DNA of 57,600 nucleotides from Flavobacteriales bacterium (GCA_023382455.1 JAHDVX010000018.1:11982-69581); one strand, 5' to 3'. Counted from the stretch's first letter, positions 1 to 8,215 are shown. The notes: generated by a model not told the origin, from the sequence alone. Program-made: numbers and translations.

Positions 1-32
1 GGGTCGCTGCGAAATGCGGGACAAGGAATTTC

Positions 33-57
33 GAGGTGTAGCGCAGCCCGGTAGCAC
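33..57 (+). other. tRNA-Pro-like 5' fragment
   Basis: The stretch reads like the 5' half of a bacterial proline tRNA: acceptor 3' part, D-stem and D-loop of the form GTAGCGCAGCCCGGTAGC. The anticodon arm, T-arm and 3' acceptor strand do not follow, so this is not a working tRNA. It could be a remnant of a tRNA used as an integration site, or a chance match; I cannot see the flank before the window. Confidence 0.4.
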
Positions 58-122
58 AACCCGCCTGCGGGCTGCTCCCAAATCCCTACGGGAAACACCG
101 TAGCAACCTTGGAGCGGGTTTC

Positions 123-130
123 TACATTTG
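123..130 (+). promoter_or_regulatory. Minus-7 promoter element TACATTTG
   Basis: Exact match to the Bacteroidota TAnnTTTG element, 12 bases before the ATG at 143. It overlaps the upstream in-frame TTG at 128, which argues that TTG is not the start of the peptidase gene. Confidence 0.6.
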
Positions 131-142
131 GCACCTCACCAC

Positions 143-2050
143 ATGAACCACATCCTCCGTTTCATTCCCATACTCTGCACCTGTGTGGCCTTTGCCGCCT
201 GCGTCCAGGCCGATCCTGTTCGCCACATGGCAGATGGACATGGCGGTGCCTCCCATTATACCATGGATCCCCACAGTTTCGCCCGCCCCGATGAAGCCGT
301 AGCCACCCACTTGAACCTGGACATCCATGTGGATATGGGGCGTCAACGCATCCACGGTACGGCCACTTATGACCTGAAGCGCCAAAGTGGTGACAGCGTG
401 GTGTTCGACACCTACGGGCTCTCCATCGAGAAGGTGACCTTGGGCGATGGCAGCGAGGCCAAACATGCCTTGGGCGACAGCAGTTCCATGGGCCGCGCAT
501 TGAAGGTGGCACTGCCCCCCGGCGCGAACAAGGTGGCCATCACCTACTCCACCGGCCCTGAAGCCAAAGCCCTGCAATGGCTATCACCGGGACAGACCAA
601 GGACAAGCAGCATCCCTTCCTGTTCACGCAGGGAGAAGCTGCCCTTACCCGAAGCTGGATCCCCATCCAGGACAGCCCCGGGATCCGCATCACCTACGAT
701 GCACACGTCACGGTGCCGCAGGAACTGATGGCCGTGATGAGCGCCACCAATCCCCAGGAGCGCAACAGCGAAGGCTCCTACCGGTTCCGCATGGACAAGC
801 CCATTCCCTCCTACCTGATCGCGCTGGCCGTGGGCGACATCCATTTCAAGGCCACGGGCAACCGGACCGGTGTGTATGCTGAACGCAGCATGGTGGACAC
901 CGCGGCCTGGGAACTGGCCGACATGGAGAAAATGGTGGAGGCCGCCGAAGCCCTGTACGGGCCCTACCGTTGGGGGCGCTATGACGTGATCATCCTGCCG
1001 CCCAGCTTCCCCTTCGGCGGCATGGAAAACCCCTGCCTCACCTTCGCCACGCCCACCATCATCGCGGGCGACCGCACACTGACCAGCTTGATCGCCCACG
1101 AATTGGCCCACAGCTGGAGCGGCAACCTGGTGACCAATGCCACCTGGAACGACTTCTGGCTGAATGAGGGCTTCACCGTGTACTTCGAGCACCGCATCAC
1201 GGAAGCCCTTTACGGAAAGGACTATAATGACATGACCACCGTGCTGGGCTACCAGGACCTGCTGAAGACCATCGCGGAGATCGATTCCGGGAAGCATCCG
1301 GAGGACAGCGCCCTGCACCTCGACCTCGCCGGGCGCGACCCCGACGACGGCATGACCGATGTGGCATACGAGAAGGGTTATGCCCTGCTGCGCCTGATCG
1401 AGAGCAAGGTGGGCCGTCCTGATTTCGATGCCTTCCTGCGCGGCTATTTCGACCACTTCGCCTTCCAGAGCATCACCACCGACACGTTCAAGGCCTACAT
1501 CCGAAAAGAGTTGCTGGGGCCGAAACAGGTGGACCTGAACCTTGATGAATGGATCGACAAGCCAGGCCTGCCGGCCAACGTCCTCGTGCCCACCTCGGAG
1601 AAGTTTGCAGAGGTGGATAAGGAACTTTCCAGGTGGTCGACCGGCGCACCGGCGAAAGGCACACCGGCCAAGCTCCTGAACACCCAAGGATGGAATACGT
1701 TCCAGTGGATGCACTTCCTGCGCCACCTGCCCCCCGGTGAAACCCCGGCGCGGATGGATGAACTGGATGCGGCCTTCCATTTTTCCGCTTCCGGCAACTC
1801 GGAGATCTTGGCCGCCTGGCTGGAGCAGTGCGTGAAGAACAACTATCAGAAAGCCTTTCCGAAGCTGGATGAATTCCTCACCACGGTAGGCCGCCGCAAA
1901 TTCCTGATCCCCCTGTACCAGGCGCTGATCGCCACAAAGGAGGGCCGGGAAAGGGCCTTGGAGATCTACGCCCATGCACGCCCCAACTACCACAGCGTGA
2001 GCGTGCGCACCATCGATGACCTGTTGCAATGGAAGGGGCCGCGCTCCTGA
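143..2050 (+). CDS. M1 family metallopeptidase, lipoprotein
   Basis: A 635-residue zinc aminopeptidase of the leukotriene A4 hydrolase/aminopeptidase N type. The substrate-binding motif GGMEN lies near residue 293, the zinc motif HELAH near 319-323, and the third zinc ligand Glu 18 residues later in NEGF. A Tyr in YEKGY near residue 409 suits the transition-state-stabilising tyrosine. The N-terminus is a signal peptide ending in the lipobox-like FAAC (Cys20), so the enzyme is probably anchored outside the cytoplasm and trims peptides. The start at 143 is chosen because it gives this signal peptide and sits behind a promoter element. The gene stands alone and ends at a strong bidirectional hairpin shared with the converging thioredoxin-like gene. 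Confidence 0.93.
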   Translation: MNHILRFIPILCTCVAFAACVQADPVRHMADGHGGASHYTMDPHSFARPDEAVATHLNLDIHVDMGRQRIHGTATYDLKRQSGDSVVFDTYGLSIEKVTLGDGSEAKHALGDSSSMGRALKVALPPGANKVAITYSTGPEAKALQWLSPGQTKDKQHPFLFTQGEAALTRSWIPIQDSPGIRITYDAHVTVPQELMAVMSATNPQERNSEGSYRFRMDKPIPSYLIALAVGDIHFKATGNRTGVYAERSMVDTAAWELADMEKMVEAAEALYGPYRWGRYDVIILPPSFPFGGMENPCLTFATPTIIAGDRTLTSLIAHELAHSWSGNLVTNATWNDFWLNEGFTVYFEHRITEALYGKDYNDMTTVLGYQDLLKTIAEIDSGKHPEDSALHLDLAGRDPDDGMTDVAYEKGYALLRLIESKVGRPDFDAFLRGYFDHFAFQSITTDTFKAYIRKELLGPKQVDLNLDEWIDKPGLPANVLVPTSEKFAEVDKELSRWSTGAPAKGTPAKLLNTQGWNTFQWMHFLRHLPPGETPARMDELDAAFHFSASGNSEILAAWLEQCVKNNYQKAFPKLDEFLTTVGRRKFLIPLYQALIATKEGRERALEIYAHARPNYHSVSVRTIDDLLQWKGPRS

Positions 2051-2065
2051 CACGTGCACAGGCTT

Positions 2066-2114
2066 GGCCCCCATGAAAAAGCCCCCGGGATCCGGGGGCT
2101 TTTTCATGGGGGCC
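2066..2114. terminator. Perfect 22-bp hairpin, bidirectional terminator
   Basis: Arms 2066-2087 and 2093-2114 are perfectly complementary with a five-base loop. The stem contains AAAAAGCCCCC and GGGGGCTTTTT, so on either strand it gives a G/C stem followed by a T run. It lies between two convergent genes and should stop transcription from both. Confidence 0.9.
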
Positions 2115-2124
2115 GTACCAAGGG

Positions 2125-2949
2125 TCAATGGGCGATCACGATCCGCTGGGCTTGACTGGTGCGGCCCGGTGATACGATCCGGCAGATGTACTGGCCGTCA
2201 CCAAGGTCACTGAGGTCCACCTGACGGGCAATGGCACCGTTGTTGGCCGCACCCAGGCTGATGGTCCGAACCTGCTGACCGAGGATGTCCATCACTTCCA
2301 GCCGAAGGGAACCCTTGCCCAGGTTGCCCCCTTCCACGACGATCATGCCATTGGAGGGCGACGGATGAATGGACAGGCCGCTGATGGCGTCCGCCTCGTG
2401 GATACCGGCTGGCATGCAAGGCGCGGTGGCGATCTCCCCGTTCGGGAAGGCGGCGACAAAGCTGCCCATGGAGGAAACCGGCCAGATGTCGTTCGCGATC
2501 ATCACATTGTCCGGGCCGATCAGGCAGTACGTGGGGAAGGCGCCCACCCCGAAATCGGTCGTAACCGCAGGACCGCCACCCTCATTGCTCACCGCCGGCG
2601 AATGCGCATAAGTGCCCCCGTAGGTGTTCTCATAGGCCATCACTTGGGCGTTGTTGTCGTAACCGTTGTTCATGGAGATGCAAAAGAGGTCGTGCGCATT
2701 GCACCCGTACGTCTCGTGCACCTGGTTGAAGTAGGGTTGCGTGGCTTGGCAAGGTCCGCAAGCCGCGAAGAAGAAGTCTACCAGGACATACTTCCCCTGG
2801 GCTGTGATGTCATACAGCGAATAGGTGTTGCCTGCAACGTCCGTCACGGTGAAGTTCGACACCGTGCTTCCATTGGGGTAATTGCTCGCCTGGGCCCAAA
2901 GCGTGGTACCGACAAGTAGCAAGCAAGGAAGGAGTAGTGTTTTTTTCAT
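2125..2949 (-). CDS. Secreted thioredoxin-like protein with T9SS sorting domain
   Basis: A 274-residue protein with a signal peptide (MKKTLLL...AQ, about 20 residues), a thioredoxin/TlpA-like fold with the redox pair C64-G-P-C67 inside FFAACGPCQ, and a C-terminal Por sorting domain in the last 80 or so residues (SIHPSPSNG...). Such proteins are exported by Sec, then moved over the outer membrane by the type IX system. The cargo domain probably reduces or isomerises disulfides, or is a peroxiredoxin-type thiol protein; substrate is unknown. The open frame continues upstream to 3435, but only the ATG at 2949 gives a signal peptide. Confidence 0.88.
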   Translation of the reverse strand: MKKTLLLPCLLLVGTTLWAQASNYPNGSTVSNFTVTDVAGNTYSLYDITAQGKYVLVDFFFAACGPCQATQPYFNQVHETYGCNAHDLFCISMNNGYDNNAQVMAYENTYGGTYAHSPAVSNEGGGPAVTTDFGVGAFPTYCLIGPDNVMIANDIWPVSSMGSFVAAFPNGEIATAPCMPAGIHEADAISGLSIHPSPSNGMIVVEGGNLGKGSLRLEVMDILGQQVRTISLGAANNGAIARQVDLSDLGDGQYICRIVSPGRTSQAQRIVIAH

Positions 2950-3002
2950 TGGGCTGGTTTTCACGAAAGTAAAGAAATCCGGATCGGTTGTGCAGCCCTG
3001 GA

Positions 3003-3656
3003 TCACCCGCCGCTTCCCATGGGGTCCATCACCTGCCTGAGGACCTGTCGGTCCAGGGCATGGTCGCCGGGGAAGCGGACCGTACGATGCGCCACGCCCG
3101 CATCCCTGAGCCGCGCCGAGGCCTGCGACAACACTTCCGCACCCACGATCTTGTCCTGCTCGCCATGCACCAGCGTTACGTGCAGTGTGCGCCAGTGGTC
3201 GTGCAACCGGGATGGCTCCAACTCCGGGGGCATCGACCCCGCCCAAAGCACCAGGCCTTTGATGGGCACTGTGGTCGTGGCCGCCCAGCGGCAGGCCGTG
3301 GCCACCCCTTGCGAGAAGCCCAGCACGTGCAAGGGCGCGCCCGCCGGGCATTGCGCCAAGAGCTTTTCCGCAAGGGCATTCAAGTACGTGCCCTGGTCGG
3401 CGATCTCCGCCTCGCGGTCCTCGCGCGTCATCCAAGTGGCGCCCACGCGGGAGTGGGCCTCATCGGTGTAGAAGCGGGAGAGGGCTTCGGGCGCGGCGAT
3501 CAACCGGCCCTGCTCCAAGCCCTCGAAGGGCCGCAGGAAGTAGCGGGCCAGCTGCCCATAGCCGTGCAGCACCAGCCACAATTCACCGGAGGTCGCGGCC
3601 TCCCCCAGCGTGTGGTAGCGGGCCGTGCGCGGTACGGTGATGTGGTGCTCTTCCAC
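3003..3656 (-). CDS. Alpha/beta hydrolase, phospholipase/carboxylesterase family
   Basis: A 217-residue serine hydrolase of the Abhydrolase_2 type. The nucleophile elbow GFSQG places Ser115, with Asp168 (GEQDK) and His199 (GDHA) completing the triad; the oxyanion region is LVLHGYG near residue 30. It should hydrolyse small carboxylic esters in the cytoplasm. I place the start at the GTG at 3656 because the amino-acid sequence from there (VEEHHITVPRTARY) is the part duplicated at 4255-4324, and because it matches the usual start of the family. An in-frame ATG at 3701 would add 15 residues of unlikely composition. The sequence upstream of the GTG belongs to an inserted DUF4160/DUF2442 segment. 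Confidence 0.85.
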   Translation of the reverse strand: MEEHHITVPRTARYHTLGEAATSGELWLVLHGYGQLARYFLRPFEGLEQGRLIAAPEALSRFYTDEAHSRVGATWMTREDREAEIADQGTYLNALAEKLLAQCPAGAPLHVLGFSQGVATACRWAATTTVPIKGLVLWAGSMPPELEPSRLHDHWRTLHVTLVHGEQDKIVGAEVLSQASARLRDAGVAHRTVRFPGDHALDRQVLRQVMDPMGSGG

Positions 3657-3659
3657 GGA
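3591..3659 (-). repeat. Direct repeat copy A (functional esterase 5' end)
   Basis: This 67-70 bp stretch, from the esterase GTG through about codon 23, recurs at 4255-4324 in the same orientation with 10 differences over 67 aligned bases (85% identity). The two copies bracket the DUF4160/DUF2442 pair. Confidence 0.85.
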
Positions 3660-3693
3660 GGGGTATTGGGAATTGCTCCTACAGGTAAGCCGT

Positions 3694-3951
3694 TCACGCA
3701 CCGGCAGATAACGTGGTGGACTTCAGGAAGAGGGTGTCCGGACACAAGTCCAGGCCGTTGTCCCAAACCACGGTGCCCAAAGCAGGTTTTGCCGTGCGGA
3801 ACAGGGCTTCATCCTGTAGTTCATGGAAGGCTCCCATGCCCAAGTACGGATGCATGTCAAAGCGCTTCACCTCTCCATTGGAAAAGGTCAACAACAGTTG
3901 GTACCCTGGTTCGGGGGCCACGGAAACGACACGTGGATTCAGTTCCTTCAT
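3694..3951 (-). CDS. DUF2442 domain protein
   Basis: An 85-residue protein starting MKELNPRVVSV with the DUF2442 pattern (YQLLLTFSNGEVKRFD, later DNGLDLCPDTLF). DUF2442 proteins are small, and are often encoded next to DUF4160 proteins in pairs that look like toxin-antitoxin modules; the biochemical role is not established. Its ATG overlaps the stop of the upstream DUF4160 frame (ATGA), so the two are translationally coupled. Base composition is less G+C-rich than the neighbours, which suggests acquisition. The start at 3951 rather than further upstream is set by this overlap and by the family N-terminus. Confidence 0.8.
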   Translation of the reverse strand: MKELNPRVVSVAPEPGYQLLLTFSNGEVKRFDMHPYLGMGAFHELQDEALFRTAKPALGTVVWDNGLDLCPDTLFLKSTTLSAGA

Positions 3952-4215
3952 TTGAGCGGTTCTATGCTGAACACCCGCTGGCCGCTGATGGCCAGTTGCC
4001 AATTGGCCATGAGCTCATCCTGGTGCAGTTCAATCCATGCATCAACCAATTTACGCTTTCCGCGAGGAAGTTCACCGCCAAGCACCGCCCCATCAGGGAT
4101 CCGAATCCGCTTCATGTTCGTTGTAGCGGACATGGATGTGCGGGAAATGGTGCTGGCTGGTATCCAAATAGTACATGGCCACGATAAGCCCATAGAACAT
4201 GGATATCACCGGCAT
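3948..4215 (-). pseudogene. DUF4160 protein gene, split by a frameshift
   Basis: Two overlapping reading frames together make one DUF4160 protein. The first (4215 to stop at 4093) reads MPVISMFYGLIVAMYY, then HHFPHIHVRYNEHEA, which is the conserved N-terminal half. The second, entered by an ATG at 4115, reads IPDGAVLGGELP through HQDELMANWQLA to SIEPLK, the C-terminal half. The expected join is near 4100-4112, where one frame must be left for the other. The gene is therefore broken, or translated as two pieces by restart at the internal ATG. The 3' end overlaps DUF2442 by ATGA. Family function is unknown; a toxin-antitoxin-like role is only an inference from its pairing with DUF2442. Confidence 0.78.
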
Positions 4216-4254
4216 GGCGTACAAATCAGTGGTGCCAAGGTACCATCATTATAC

Positions 4255-4324
4255 GGTCGCGGCCACGCCCAGCGTGTAATTGCGGGCCGTGTGCGGTACG
4301 GTGATATGGCGTTCCTCCACGACG
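4255..4324 (-). pseudogene. Direct repeat copy B: orphan 5' end of the esterase
   Basis: Read on the minus strand from a GTG at 4317 this encodes VEERHITVPHTARNYTLG and then runs into stop codons at about 4248. It matches the first 23 codons of the esterase at 3003-3656. It begins only 11 bases after the stop codon of the dehydrogenase gene, the place where the intact esterase would be expected to start. It is a duplicated, inactive gene start. Confidence 0.8.
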
Positions 4325-4327
4325 TGC

Positions 4328-6424
4328 TCAATAGGCGAGCAGTTCGCCGAGCACGGCACCCACCTTCTCCGCGTTGGGGATCATGGTGGCTTCCAAGGTG
4401 CTGTTCAGCGGGATGGCGGGCATGTCCACCGAGCCGATGAAGCGCACCGGCGCGTCCAGCTTGTCGAAGCAGGCATTGGCGATCTGCCCGGCCAGCGCCT
4501 GGGCGAAGGAATTGGAGATGGTCTCCTCCGTGACCACCAAGCAACGGCCATGGCCGCGCACGGCCTCCATCACGGCCTCTTCATCCCAAGGCACCAGCGT
4601 GCGCAGGTCGATGATGGTGACCCGGCCGGGGAACTGCTTCGCGGCGGTCTTGGCCCAGTACACGCCCATGCCGTAGGTAACGACCACCGCGGCCTCGCCC
4701 TTGGCCACCTGCGCGGCATCCGCCTGCAGCACCGTGCGCGCCTTGCCGAAGGGGATGATGTAATCGGCGGAGGGTTCGATGCTGCGCGCCTCCTCCGTGC
4801 CGGGCAGCTTGCTCCAGTAGAGGCCCTTGTGCTCCAGCATCACCACGGGGTTGGGGTCGTGGTAGGCGGCCTTCATCAGGCCCTTCAGGTCGGCGCCGGT
4901 GCTGGGGTAGGCCACCTTGATGCCCTTGATGTTGCACACCACGCTTTCCACGCTGCTGCTGTGGTAGGGCCCGCCAGCGCCGTAGGCGCCGGTGGGCACG
5001 CGCAGCACCATGCTCACCGGCCATTTGCCGTTGCTGAGGTAATTGCTGCGCGCCACTTCGGTGAAGAGCTGGTTCAGGCCCGGCCAGATGTAATCGGCGA
5101 ACTGCACCTCCACGAAGGGCTTCAGTCCTGCAGCGCTCATGCCCACGGTGCTACCCACGATGAAGGCCTCCTGGATCGGCGTGTTGAACACGCGGTCGGG
5201 GCCGAAATCGCGGCCCAGGGTGGCGGCCTCGCGGAAAACGCCGCCGAGGCGCGCGCCCACGTCCTGCCCGTAGAGCAGGCAGCGCGGATCCTCCTGCATC
5301 AGCTCGCGGATGGCGAAGAGGGCGCAGTCCACCATCAGGGTGGGCTGCTTGTCCGCCGGGGCGCGCTCGCCCTTTTCCTCCGTTACCGGCGTGGGGGCGA
5401 AGGCGTGGGTGTACAGGTCTTCCGGCCGGGGATCTTCCGCCTGGCGGGCTTCCTCGAAATCGGCCTTCACCAAGGCGATGGCCTTTTTCTCCAGTTCCTT
5501 CAGTCCTTGGTGCTGGATGCCCAGGTCCAGCAGTTGCTGGAAGAAGCGCGGTTGCGGGTCGCGCTTGCGGTGCTCGGCCAGGTCGGCCTCGCTGCGGTAG
5601 AAATCCATCCGCACGCCGCTGGTGTGGTGGTTGAGCAGCGGCACTTTGGCATGCACCAGGAAGGGTCGGCGCTCCTTGCGCACGGTGGCGATCACCGCCT
5701 CCAGCAAGGTGTAGCAGGCGGGGAAGTCCGTGCCGTCCACCTGGCGCATCTCCAGCCCCTTGAAGCCGCGGGCGAAGTGTGCCGCATCGTTGGCCCGTAT
5801 CTCCTGGGCCGTGGCGCTGATGTCCCATTCGTTGTCCTGCACCAGGTAGATGATGGGCAGCTGCTTGAGCGCGGCCATGTGGAGCGCCTCGGCCACCTCG
5901 CCCTCGGTCATGGCGGCATCACCGATGGAGCAGACCACCACGGGCGCATCCGGCCCGGCGGTTTCCATGCCGGTGCGTTCCTTGTACTGCACGCCCATGG
6001 CCAGGCCCGTGGTGGGGATGGCCTGCATGCCGGTGGCGCTGCTCTGGTGCGGGATCTTGGGCATGCCCTCGCGCCGCAGGCTGGGGTGGCTGTAGTAGGA
6101 GCGCCCGCCGCTGAAGGGATCGTCGCGCTTGGCCATCAGCTGCAGCATCAGTTCGTAGGGCCGCATGCCGATGCCCAGCAGGATGCTGTCGTCGCGGTAG
6201 TAGGGCGCCACCCAGTCCTGTGGCTTCAGTTGCAGGCCCAGCGCCAGTTGGATGGCCTCATGGCCGCGGCTGGTGGCGTGCACGTATTTGCTGGTGAACT
6301 TGAAGTGCTCCTCGTAGATGTCCGTCATCGCCTTGGCGGTGCACATCAGTTCCCATGCTTTCAGCAGGGTGGCTTGGCCGAGGTTCGGTTGCGGGTTCTT
6401 GGTCCGTGTGGAAGTGATGGGCAT
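4328..6424 (-). CDS. Fused alpha/beta E1 of a 2-oxoacid dehydrogenase complex
   Basis: A 698-residue thiamine-diphosphate enzyme in which the E1-alpha part (about 1-340) and the transketolase-like E1-beta part (about 370-698) are joined. The ThDP/Mg motif is GDAAMTEGE near 168 with Asn198 30 residues on. The beta half holds LLYGQDVG, NTPIQEAFIVG and VPTGAYGAGGPYHSSS. The fused arrangement is widespread in Bacteroidota, where the protein is annotated as branched-chain (2-oxoisovalerate) or general alpha-keto acid dehydrogenase E1. It decarboxylates the 2-oxoacid and passes the acyl group to a lipoyl E2; no E2 or E3 gene is in the window. The exact substrate cannot be read from sequence alone. 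It is transcribed towards the insertion at 4255. Confidence 0.9.
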   Translation of the reverse strand: MPITSTRTKNPQPNLGQATLLKAWELMCTAKAMTDIYEEHFKFTSKYVHATSRGHEAIQLALGLQLKPQDWVAPYYRDDSILLGIGMRPYELMLQLMAKRDDPFSGGRSYYSHPSLRREGMPKIPHQSSATGMQAIPTTGLAMGVQYKERTGMETAGPDAPVVVCSIGDAAMTEGEVAEALHMAALKQLPIIYLVQDNEWDISATAQEIRANDAAHFARGFKGLEMRQVDGTDFPACYTLLEAVIATVRKERRPFLVHAKVPLLNHHTSGVRMDFYRSEADLAEHRKRDPQPRFFQQLLDLGIQHQGLKELEKKAIALVKADFEEARQAEDPRPEDLYTHAFAPTPVTEEKGERAPADKQPTLMVDCALFAIRELMQEDPRCLLYGQDVGARLGGVFREAATLGRDFGPDRVFNTPIQEAFIVGSTVGMSAAGLKPFVEVQFADYIWPGLNQLFTEVARSNYLSNGKWPVSMVLRVPTGAYGAGGPYHSSSVESVVCNIKGIKVAYPSTGADLKGLMKAAYHDPNPVVMLEHKGLYWSKLPGTEEARSIEPSADYIIPFGKARTVLQADAAQVAKGEAAVVVTYGMGVYWAKTAAKQFPGRVTIIDLRTLVPWDEEAVMEAVRGHGRCLVVTEETISNSFAQALAGQIANACFDKLDAPVRFIGSVDMPAIPLNSTLEATMIPNAEKVGAVLGELLAY

Positions 6425-6528
6425 GGCGTGCTGGGGGAGCGGACCAAATTACGGATGAAGGGCCGTAGCGGCTGATGCGGATGCATCCTTCCGCCGCAAC
6501 TTTGTGCCGCACGAAGATCACAACGCAC

Positions 6529-7326
6529 ATGGAACGCAACGCACACGAGATCGACCACCGCATCCTGGGGGATGACATCCAATGCGTGGAGATCACCCTG
6601 GACCCGCACGAGACCGTGGTGGCCGAGGCCGGCACCATGATGATGCTGGACGACGGCATCGTGATGGAGACCATCTTCGGCGACGGCCGCGGGCAATCGC
6701 AAAGCTTCCTGGACAAGATGCTCAGCGCGGGCAAGCGGGTGCTCACCGGTGAAAGCCTCTTCATGACCACCTACACCAACCGCACCACGGGCCGGAGGGC
6801 GGCCTGGTTCGCGGCGCCCATCCCGGGGAAGATCCTGGCGCTGGACCTGCGCGACTTCGGCGGCAGGCTGATCGTGCAGAAAAACTCCTTCCTCTGCGCC
6901 GCAAAGGGCGTGAACATCGGCATCGCCTTCAACAAGCGGATCGGCACGGGCCTGTTCGGGGGCGAAGGCTTCATCATGCAAAGCCTGGAGGGCGACGGCA
7001 TGGTGTACGTGAACGCCGGCGGCACCCTGGTGCAGCGCGACCTACTGCCCGGTGAGGTGCTGCGCGTGGACACCGGCTGCCTGATGGGCATGACCGGCGG
7101 CGTGGACTACGACATCCAGTTCGTGGGCGGGATCCGCAACACGCTGTTCGGCGGCGAGGGCCTTTTCTTCGCCACGCTGCGCGGCCCCGGCCACGTGTGG
7201 ATCCAATCACTGCCCTTCAGCCGCCTGGCGGACAACATCATCGCCTCGGCCCCGAGCCATGGCGGATCGAGCCAAGGCGAGGGCAGCATCCTGGGCGGGC
7301 TGGGCCGCTTGATCGACGGGCGGTAA
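6529..7326 (+). CDS. AIM24/TIGR00266 family protein
   Basis: A 265-residue protein of the AIM24 family, recognised by [13 protein letters not shown] near the start, then [22 protein letters not shown] and [12 protein letters not shown] with [22 protein letters not shown]. Members form a beta-helical trimer-like fold of unknown biochemical role; the mitochondrial relative affects inner-membrane organisation. I see no signal peptide. Start at 6529 is preferred over an upstream in-frame ATG because it opens with [10 protein letters not shown], typical of the family. A promoter-like CAACTTTG lies at 6497-6504. The gene is divergent from the E1 gene and probably monocistronic. Confidence 0.85.
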   Translation: MERNAHEIDHRILGDDIQCVEITLDPHETVVAEAGTMMMLDDGIVMETIFGDGRGQSQSFLDKMLSAGKRVLTGESLFMTTYTNRTTGRRAAWFAAPIPGKILALDLRDFGGRLIVQKNSFLCAAKGVNIGIAFNKRIGTGLFGGEGFIMQSLEGDGMVYVNAGGTLVQRDLLPGEVLRVDTGCLMGMTGGVDYDIQFVGGIRNTLFGGEGLFFATLRGPGHVWIQSLPFSRLADNIIASAPSHGGSSQGEGSILGGLGRLIDGR

Positions 7327-7334
7327 GCCGGCCC

Positions 7335-7685
7335 CTACTCATCCCTGCTTCCGCCATCCAGCGCCAGAAGCAGGCCCTGCACGGCCCACATCACCACGCT
7401 GAAGGCCAGGGCCCACCAGAAGCCATCAACGGTGAAGCCCGGCACGATGCGCGCCGCCAGCAGCACCATGCCGGCGTTGATCACCAGCACGAAAAGGCCC
7501 AGCGTGAGGATGGTGACGGGCAGGGTGAGCAGCAGCAGCAAGGGGCGCACGAAGGCGTTCAACAGGCCCAGGACCACGGCCACCAGCAGGCCGGTCTTGA
7601 AGTCCGGGGCGTGCACGCCGGAGAGCAGCAGGTCCGCCACCAGCACGGCGATGGTGGAGAGCAGGATGCGGATGATGAGTTTCAT
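7335..7685 (-). CDS. Phage holin family IV-like small membrane protein
   Basis: A 116-residue protein with four predicted membrane segments (ILLSTIAVLVADLLL, TGLLVAVVLGLLNAF, TILTLGLFVLVINAGMVLLAA, FWWALAFSVVMWAVQGLLL). The LLNAFVRPLLLLLTLPVTILTLGLF core is the signature of the family called mycobacterial phage holin superfamily IV, which is common in bacterial chromosomes away from any prophage. No phage gene is nearby, so a holin role is not implied; the function is unknown. It ends nine bases from the converging AIM24 gene. Confidence 0.85.
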   Translation of the reverse strand: MKLIIRILLSTIAVLVADLLLSGVHAPDFKTGLLVAVVLGLLNAFVRPLLLLLTLPVTILTLGLFVLVINAGMVLLAARIVPGFTVDGFWWALAFSVVMWAVQGLLLALDGGSRDE

Positions 7686-7775
7686 TGGGGTGAAGGTAGG
7701 TTTCGGGCGTAGTTCGCAGGGCGTAGGGAATAGGCCCGTGACACGGCCTGCGTCCTACGCTCCACGAACGGCGAA

Positions 7776-8141
7776 CTATCCACCGCTGAACCGCTCCAAG
7801 TCCCGCCGGTCCTTCTTGGTGGGGCGTCCGGTTCCGGGCTCGCGGCTGGCCACGCGCACCTTGCGGGCGATCTCCTGCTTCTCCAGGTCCTCCCACGGCG
7901 TTATATCCTGCACCAGCTCCGGAACGAGCTTCGCCCCAACGCGTGCCGCCGGCAACACCTTCACCTCAAACACGCGCCAGATCGGCGCTTGGCGCACGGC
8001 CACCCGGTCACCGGGCTTCACCTCCGCCGCGGCCTTGCCTTCGCGCCCGTTCACCTGCACATGCCCGCGCTTGCATTCATCCGCGGCCAGGCTGCGCGTC
8101 TTGCACAGGCGTACACACCAGAGGAATTTGTCGAGGCGCAT
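7776..8141 (-). CDS. hslR: S4 domain RNA-binding protein, Hsp15-like
   Basis: A 121-residue basic protein starting MRLDKFLWCVRLCKTRSLA with an S4 RNA-binding domain over roughly residues 1-65 (CKRGHVQVNG is the second half of the motif) and a charged tail. Relatives include Hsp15, which binds 50S subunits carrying stalled peptidyl-tRNA. The gene symbol is by family resemblance only. The region just before its start codon carries the 31-bp repeat that faces the GxxExxY gene, so its promoter is probably altered by that element. Confidence 0.82.
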   Translation of the reverse strand: MRLDKFLWCVRLCKTRSLAADECKRGHVQVNGREGKAAAEVKPGDRVAVRQAPIWRVFEVKVLPAARVGAKLVPELVQDITPWEDLEKQEIARKVRVASREPGTGRPTKKDRRDLERFSGG

Positions 8142-8143
8142 GG

Positions 8144-8174
8144 TCTTGGACAGGATGAACAGGAGGGACAGGAT
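8144..8174 (+). repeat. Inverted repeat, right-hand partner of the 8663-8845 array
   Basis: Thirty-one bases here match, on the opposite strand, the stretch 8666-8696 at 27 of 31 positions. The shared core on the minus strand is GTTCATCCTGTC followed by an A-rich AAGA end. The two copies face each other across the GxxExxY gene. Confidence 0.75.
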
Positions 8175-8215
8175 AATGCGGTTGGAGCGATCCCGTCACG
8201 CGACAAATGCTTGCA

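Noticed and set aside
128-142. TTG start for the M1 peptidase at 128
   Set aside because: It overlaps a perfect TAnnTTTG promoter element, and the ATG at 143 gives a clean lipoprotein signal peptide.
3657-3701. ATG start at 3701 for the esterase
   Set aside because: The 15 extra residues are encoded by DNA belonging to the inserted segment, and the duplicated ancestral sequence begins at the GTG at 3656.
4280-6475. A 731-codon open frame on the plus strand opposite the E1 dehydrogenase gene
   Set aside because: It is His/Gly/Ala-rich with no recognisable domain, and exactly mirrors a conserved gene. Long antisense frames are expected in G+C-rich coding DNA.
7335-7685. Prophage remnant around the holin-like gene
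   Set aside because: No other phage gene is near. This family is common in ordinary chromosomes.
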